Part shown: positions 5,749-8,987 of the stretch, one piece after another | Position numbering within the stretch: the first letter of the stretch is position 1 | How the letters are laid out: every line of letters begins with the position of its first letter | Assembly: GCA_900553035.1 (NCBI GenBank) | Contig: USCC01000085.1 | Location: 1 to 8,987, forward strand | Reading direction: 5' to 3' | From: an uncultured Rhodospirillaceae bacterium | Lineage (GTDB): Bacteria > Pseudomonadota > Alphaproteobacteria > CAAGCB01 > CAG-977 | DNA length: 8,987 nucleotides | Notes under the pieces: model-generated | Told to the model about the DNA's origin: nothing | Databases searched by the model: none | The model's input: only the letters and a program-made list of their open reading frames with translations | Made by a program: the position numbers and the translations under genes

Positions 5749-6543
5749 TTATTTTTCCGCCCGTTCCCGTTCATGTTCCAGATTCTTTGCTTCAACCCAC
5801 AGCTTTTCCATTTCATCCAGATTCGTTTCCTCAAAAGGCTGTCCGCGTTCCTTCAGTTTCCGTTCAATATATGAAAAACGTCTTTCAAACTTCTCGTTCG
5901 TTCGTTTCAGTGCCTTTTCCGGGTCAATGCCAAGCTTGCGAGCCAGGTTGACGCAGGCAAACAACAGATCCCCCATTTCGTCTTCACGCTGGTCTTCATG
6001 ATCCGCCTGAGCAATCTCATCCCGAAGTTCCTGCATTTCCTCGGCAATCTTATTCAGGACAAGCTCCGGCCTGTCCCAATCAAAGCCGACTCGCGCCGCC
6101 CTGTTCTGAAGCTTGAATGCCCGCGTCGCCGCCGGAAGCGATTTCGCTATGCCGGACAGAACGTTTTTCTGATCTTTGGATTCACGTTCGGCCTGTTTCA
6201 ATGCTTCCCAGTTCGGCGCCTGTGCCGCGTGGCCGAAAATATGCGGGTGACGCCGAATCATTTTGTCACAGACCGTCTTCACCACGTCGGAAAAGCTGAA
6301 GCTTCCCTTTTCTTCGGCAATGCGCGAATGAAAAACAACGTGAAACAGCAGATCGCCCAGCTCTTCTTTCAGCTGGGCATCGTCATTGCGCTCCACCGCA
6401 TCGTAAACCTCGTACGCTTCTTCCAGCGTATACCCCGCAATCGACGCGGAAGTCTGCTCCCTGTCCCACGGGCATCCGGCCTCGCGGTCCCGCAGACGCG
6501 CCATAATCCGCAGAAGGCGATCCATCTTTTCGTCCGGCATCAT
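5749..6543 (-). CDS. mazG: Nucleoside triphosphate pyrophosphohydrolase MazG
   Basis: The 264-residue product is a two-domain MazG, a house-cleaning enzyme that cuts NTPs and dNTPs, including damaged ones, to the monophosphate and PPi. The N-terminal domain has CPWDREQT (24-31), the metal-binding E41, E42 and E45 (TLEEAYE) and then EELGD (60-64). The C-terminal domain repeats this pattern with EEMQE (168-172) and DEMGD (188-192), linked by the VGFDWD segment (152-157). This is the normal proteobacterial length and arrangement. The ATG at 6543 overlaps the TGA of the upstream small gene (ATGA); a second ATG follows at once. The PPi released would be a substrate for the pyrophosphatase encoded at 3044-3601. 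Confidence 0.96.
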   Translation of the reverse strand: MMPDEKMDRLLRIMARLRDREAGCPWDREQTSASIAGYTLEEAYEVYDAVERNDDAQLKEELGDLLFHVVFHSRIAEEKGSFSFSDVVKTVCDKMIRRHPHIFGHAAQAPNWEALKQAERESKDQKNVLSGIAKSLPAATRAFKLQNRAARVGFDWDRPELVLNKIAEEMQELRDEIAQADHEDQREDEMGDLLFACVNLARKLGIDPEKALKRTNEKFERRFSYIERKLKERGQPFEETNLDEMEKLWVEAKNLEHERERAEK

Positions 6544-6920
6544 TCTTCTTCAATCTCTTTGATAAGCCCCGAAATATCCATGTAGTCCATCAGTTCCTTC
6601 GGATAAGGAAGAACGCCGTTTTCGGGAATGACAATCGGCGCCTCATAGACTTCGGTGATTTCATCATCATCGTCCATTTCCGTGACCAGAATATGTTCAT
6701 AAGAGGACATCATCTCACGCACGGGCTTTGTCACATGGGGAAGGGGAACCAGCTGGTCGTCCCGCCGTTTGAACAGAGCCTGAAAAAAACCGTCGAAATA
6801 CACGGTCGGCTTTTGCGGCGCACCGTCAAGAGATTCGACGACCAGCATCAAATCTCCGGCGCCGTTGTCGATAAAATCGTACTGAAGCGTAAAAATGTCA
6901 GGCAGTTTTTGTTCGGACAT
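6540..6920 (-). CDS. Hypothetical protein, paralogue of the small protein upstream of yjbQ
   Basis: The 126-residue product is acidic and soluble, with no signal or membrane segment. I do not recognise a named family. Residues 23-94 align by eye with residues 20-90 of the product at 2530-2904, almost without gaps and with about 20 identities in about 70 positions. Shared positions include M25, D32-G33, P35, P38, D43-G44, A48-L49, R52, V67-R68, L78, E81 and the Y92-E93-A94 triplet. An Asp run (83-86) and an acidic C-terminal helix (EIEEE) distinguish it. The ATG at 6920 has AAAGG 7 bases upstream. Its stop overlaps the mazG start (ATGA), implying translational coupling. The function is unknown. 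Confidence 0.85.
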   Translation of the reverse strand: MSEQKLPDIFTLQYDFIDNGAGDLMLVVESLDGAPQKPTVYFDGFFQALFKRRDDQLVPLPHVTKPVREMMSSYEHILVTEMDDDDEITEVYEAPIVIPENGVLPYPKELMDYMDISGLIKEIEEE

Positions 6921-6953
6921 TGAAAAGACCTTTGAAAATGGAACCCTTTATGT

Positions 6954-6981
6954 ATATTAAAGGAGGATTCGGTTTTGACAA
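6954..6981 (-). promoter_or_regulatory. Probable promoter of the small gene-mazG operon
   Basis: On the minus strand TTGTCA (6981-6976, 5 of 6 matches to consensus) is followed after 16 bp by TAATAT (6959-6954, 4 of 6). TATACA (6956-6951) is an alternative -10 at 19 bp. The leader would be about 25 nt. Confidence 0.5.
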
Positions 6982-7206
6982 TAGGCTTGCGGGATTATTT
7001 TTCGTTGCTCTGCCTTGCGAATCAGGGAGGTGTATGTTTTGTCTATTTCGGGGACTTTCCGTTTTATTCATATATTTTTCGGACAGTAAGGGGGACGGCG
7101 GCCGATTTTTTCAAGGAACGGGGAAGAATATTAACACATTGAAAAGAAACGTTTTTATGTGAAAAGCGGCGACAAAATGAAAAAAAATATCAAAAATAGA
7201 CAAAAT
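6982..7206. other. Largely empty intergenic stretch between the mazG operon and the HAD gene
   Basis: Together with its edges (6921-7278) this is the longest single-copy gap. It holds the minus-strand promoter at 6954-6981 and the plus-strand promoter at 7211-7239. A possible 55-codon ORF (6975-7142, TTG start) has AAAGGAGG about 8 bases upstream, but its product (many Phe, Tyr and Arg, no recognisable motif) gives no support. The last part is very A-rich. I see no RNA gene or riboswitch. Confidence 0.4.
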
Positions 7207-7210
7207 AAGG

Positions 7211-7239
7211 TTGAAAAAGGAAAAAACCTTCGTTATAAC
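7211..7239 (+). promoter_or_regulatory. Promoter of the HAD hydrolase gene, with an overlapping inverted repeat
   Basis: TTGAAA (7211-7216) and TATAAC (7234-7239) are exactly 17 bp apart and match the sigma-70 consensus at 5 of 6 positions each, the best promoter in the window. Transcription would start near 7246, leaving a leader of about 33 nt with AGAGAGAGG before the ATG. AAGGTT (7207-7212) and AACCTT (7225-7230) form an inverted repeat across the -35 and spacer that could be an operator. Confidence 0.65.
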
Positions 7240-7278
7240 TGAAATTAACAGGGAAACTCATTTAAGAGAGAGGCTATT

Positions 7279-8319
7279 ATGACAGAAAAAACCCCGGTCA
7301 AATTAATCGTAAGCGATATTGACAACACGATTTCCGATTTTTTCAACATCTGGGGCGTGACGACGGAAAAAGCCGTTTCACAGCTGGCGGCCAGCCGCGG
7401 CATTGATAAGGATAAACTGTACGAGAATATGCGCGACAACACCTCTGGTTTCGCCCGTTTCCACAGCATTTCCACCCTGATCAAGGAAACGCCGATGCTC
7501 AGTCTGGAAGGCAAGTCGCCCGAAGAAGCCGCTCGTCTGGAAAAACTTGATGCAAAGCTCATTCACGACATTCAGAAAGAGCGCACGCAGGGCAATAAGG
7601 TATACGAAGGCGTCATTGCGACAGTGCGTAAGGCAAAGGCCGCCGGGTCGGCTTTCGTCCTTTATACCGACGCTCCGATTTCGGGCGCGATTGAACGTCT
7701 GGCCGACATGAAATTCCCCATTGACCTGATCGACGGCATGGTTTCCCGCGCCGATCATTCAACGGAAATGGTTGACGGCAAGCATCAGTTCAAAAAGGCT
7801 CCGATGCAGGTAAAGGGTAGCGTGTACGACAAATACCGCGATTCCTTGGTTGAAAAGCTCGGGGACAATCTGGTTCTGAATGCTTCCGATATGTGGAAGC
7901 CCAATACGACAGTGATGCAGGGCATTCTGGATCGTCACGGCGCCAAGGCCGAAGAAACCGTCATGGTCGGCGACAATATCCGTTCGGACGGCGGCGCTGT
8001 TGCTCTGGGTTGTCATTTCGCCTGGCAGAAAGAGGGCGCGGAAGTCTGGCCCGAAGTCAAGGCCATGTCCTGGAAGATGAACGAAATGCCGACGTACAAG
8101 GTCGGTGTTGAAGGTCACCTTGAACAGCTGGCGGATATCAAGGCGCAGAAGCCTGAGCTGGGAGCCCAGTACGATAAGAACATGGTAACGCTGGAAGGCG
8201 GATTTAAGGATTTGAATAAGCACTTCCGTTTTGCCTCGATTGAAAAGGCCAAGGAACAGACGAACACCAATACGGCGTTCAATGCCGGTCTGGCTCGCCG
8301 CAAGGCTCGCGGAATGTAA
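7279..8319 (+). CDS. HAD-superfamily hydrolase of unknown substrate
   Basis: The 346-residue product carries all four haloacid-dehalogenase-like motifs. Motif I is SDIDNT (nucleophile D13, acid/base D15), motif II is VLYTD (T130), motif III is the Lys in MWKPN (K207), and motif IV is VGDNIRSD (D232, D237, metal binding). About 100 residues between motifs I and II form an alpha-helical cap, so it is probably a C1-capped phosphatase. A further 100 or so residues after motif IV are charged, end in a basic tail (ARRKARGM) and are not part of the usual core. The length exceeds that of simple phosphoglycolate-type phosphatases. It has its own strong promoter and terminator and is monocistronic. The substrate cannot be told from the sequence; a small phosphorylated metabolite is likely. 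Confidence 0.88.
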   Translation: MTEKTPVKLIVSDIDNTISDFFNIWGVTTEKAVSQLAASRGIDKDKLYENMRDNTSGFARFHSISTLIKETPMLSLEGKSPEEAARLEKLDAKLIHDIQKERTQGNKVYEGVIATVRKAKAAGSAFVLYTDAPISGAIERLADMKFPIDLIDGMVSRADHSTEMVDGKHQFKKAPMQVKGSVYDKYRDSLVEKLGDNLVLNASDMWKPNTTVMQGILDRHGAKAEETVMVGDNIRSDGGAVALGCHFAWQKEGAEVWPEVKAMSWKMNEMPTYKVGVEGHLEQLADIKAQKPELGAQYDKNMVTLEGGFKDLNKHFRFASIEKAKEQTNTNTAFNAGLARRKARGM

Positions 8320-8338
8320 TTCTTGCTAAAGTTGAAGC

Positions 8339-8373
8339 AAAAGGGAGGGGAAGAAAAGAGCCCCTCCCTTTTT
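8339..8373 (+). terminator. Rho-independent terminator of the HAD gene
   Basis: AAAAGGGAGGGG (8339-8350) pairs perfectly with CCCCTCCCTTTT (8361-8372) around a 10-nt loop, with one more T. It lies 19 bp after the stop codon. Confidence 0.88.
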
Positions 8374-8381
8374 GCGTGCTT

Positions 8382-8409
8382 CTAAACAAAAAAACAACTT
8401 CATGATTTT
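8382..8409. repeat. Possible degenerate copy of the dispersed repeat core
   Basis: CTAAACAAAAAAACAAC and the following TTCATGATTT align with the start of the 131-bp unit (CTAAGCAAAAAAGAAC, then ATCACGATTT) with one gap and about four mismatches. Another short match, ATTCTTGCTAA, occurs at 8319-8329 and just before the first tandem copy. The stretch is A-rich, so chance similarity is possible. Confidence 0.3.
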
Positions 8410-8479
8410 TATCGTTTTTTAAAATTATAAAGCAATATGAAAATTCGCATAAAAAGCTCTTTTTTTTGCGAGACTGGAC

Positions 8480-8917
8480 TTGACAGCTTTCTCTGAACCT
8501 AGCAATCTATATAAAACACATATCCGTTTGTACAATGGAAAGGATACCGTCTTGTTCAATCAGTTTACGGAAGAAGAAAACTTAATCCGTGCCGCATCTT
8601 TCCTGCCATCGCAAGAAGAACTAAAAAAACAGCAGGAAGAACTCGCCCAATCCTCGGATCCTTTGGCGGCTTTGCTTTATTCGGACGATCGCGACACGAT
8701 TTTATACGGCATTTTCGGGGATGTGCCGGATTACAGCAACCCTGACATGGAAGCAATATGGGACGAAGTGCTTGAATCGGATCCTGAAGTGATTTTTGAA
8801 TACTGTTTCCGAAAGGGGATTGATCTGTTCCAGGATGACGGGCGTCCCGTTGCTCCGTGGCGCGATATCGCCGTTATGCTCAAGGCAATTGACAAGGGCA
8901 TTCTTCAGCTGGCCTGA
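8480..8917 (+). CDS. Hypothetical acidic protein, start uncertain
   Basis: I recognise no family. The open frame gives up to 145 residues from a TTG at 8480. No ATG or GTG starts exist near the N-terminus. A TTG at 8552 has a better ribosome site (AAGGA, 8540-8544, 7 bases upstream) and would give 121 residues. The product is rich in Asp and Glu, lacks membrane segments, and has a helical SQEELKKQQEEL stretch (44-55) likely to form a short coiled coil. FGDVPDYSNPDMEAIWDEVLESDPE (79-103) and WRDIAVMLKAID (127-138) follow. Reading-frame continuity and codon style support a real gene. An ATG at 8437 would join this frame if the 8-T run at 8460-8467 were one base shorter. A further gene begins 20 bp downstream, suggesting an operon. 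Confidence 0.65.
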   Translation: MTAFSEPSNLYKTHIRLYNGKDTVLFNQFTEEENLIRAASFLPSQEELKKQQEELAQSSDPLAALLYSDDRDTILYGIFGDVPDYSNPDMEAIWDEVLESDPEVIFEYCFRKGIDLFQDDGRPVAPWRDIAVMLKAIDKGILQLA

Positions 8918-8937
8918 TTTTTTCTTTAAGGGGTGCC

Positions 8938-8987
8938 ATGACGGACCAGAATATGGATATGAAGACGCCGGAAGTCTCTAAAGAACC
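8938..8987 (+). CDS. Start of a downstream gene (partial)
   Basis: ATG at 8938 with AAGGGG (8928-8933) upstream opens a frame (MTDQNMDMKTPEVSKE) that runs off the window end. It starts 20 bp after the acidic hypothetical gene, so the two are probably co-transcribed. Too little is visible to assign a function. Confidence 0.6.
   Translation, partial: MTDQNMDMKTPEVSKE

Noticed and set aside
5380..5874. 164-codon open frame across the tandem repeat, with shorter repeat-derived frames on both strands
   Set aside because: The 131-bp period shifts frame at each copy, the predicted peptides simply repeat pieces of one another, and the frame runs into the mazG terminator and the antisense of mazG.
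5998..6585. 195-codon plus-strand frame opposite mazG
   Set aside because: mazG shows both complete MazG domains on the other strand.
6920..7162. 80-codon plus-strand frame starting with TTG over the mazG-operon promoter
   Set aside because: It has a poor start, no suitably placed ribosome site, overlaps a likely promoter and gives a low-complexity product without known motifs.
7378..8223. Minus-strand frames of 126 and 154 codons inside the HAD gene
   Set aside because: All HAD motifs lie on the plus strand and these products match nothing recognisable.

Overview
The window looks like ordinary chromosome from a Gram-negative bacterium of moderate GC content, most probably an alphaproteobacterium. 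The evidence is the serS tail directly followed by surE, a Bpt-type leucyltransferase, and the general gene style. I cannot name the genus. There is no tRNA, rRNA, CRISPR array, IS element or phage gene that I can see. Housekeeping enzymes alternate with small genes of unknown function.

Layout. Positions 1-819 hold the last codons of a probable serS and then surE. Positions 968-1345 hold a small histidine-kinase-type ATPase-fold protein (anti-sigma-factor-like, with a degraded ATP-lid region), followed by bpt (1400-2128). On the minus strand, a two-gene unit (2904 down to 2114) pairs an unknown small protein with a YjbQ-family protein. Its tail overlaps the tail of bpt by 15 bp. Inorganic pyrophosphatase (ppa, 3044-3601, +) ends in a clear terminator and is convergent with rnhA (4232-3780, -). 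rnhA is divergent from an alpha/beta-hydrolase-fold protein (4324-5232, +) whose nucleophilic serine appears to be replaced by glycine.

Positions 5233-5748 lie between two convergent gene ends. This stretch holds a terminator on each side and a 131-bp tandem repeat (two identical copies and one partial copy). A second minus-strand pair follows (6920 down to 5749): another unknown small protein, then mazG. The two unknown small proteins resemble each other by hand alignment, and each is joined to the next gene by the same ATGA stop/start overlap. Positions 6921-7278 are largely non-coding and hold a promoter on each strand. A HAD-superfamily hydrolase (7279-8319, +) follows with its own promoter and terminator. 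The window ends with an acidic hypothetical protein (8480-8917) and the first codons of another gene.

Functionally, several genes deal with housekeeping of nucleotides and pyrophosphate (surE, ppa, mazG, rnhA), and bpt with N-degron marking for ClpS/ClpA proteolysis. They do not form one pathway. The observations most worth following are the paralogous small-protein pair coupled to yjbQ and mazG, the serine-less hydrolase, and the dispersed and tandem repeat family with a shared 19-bp core.
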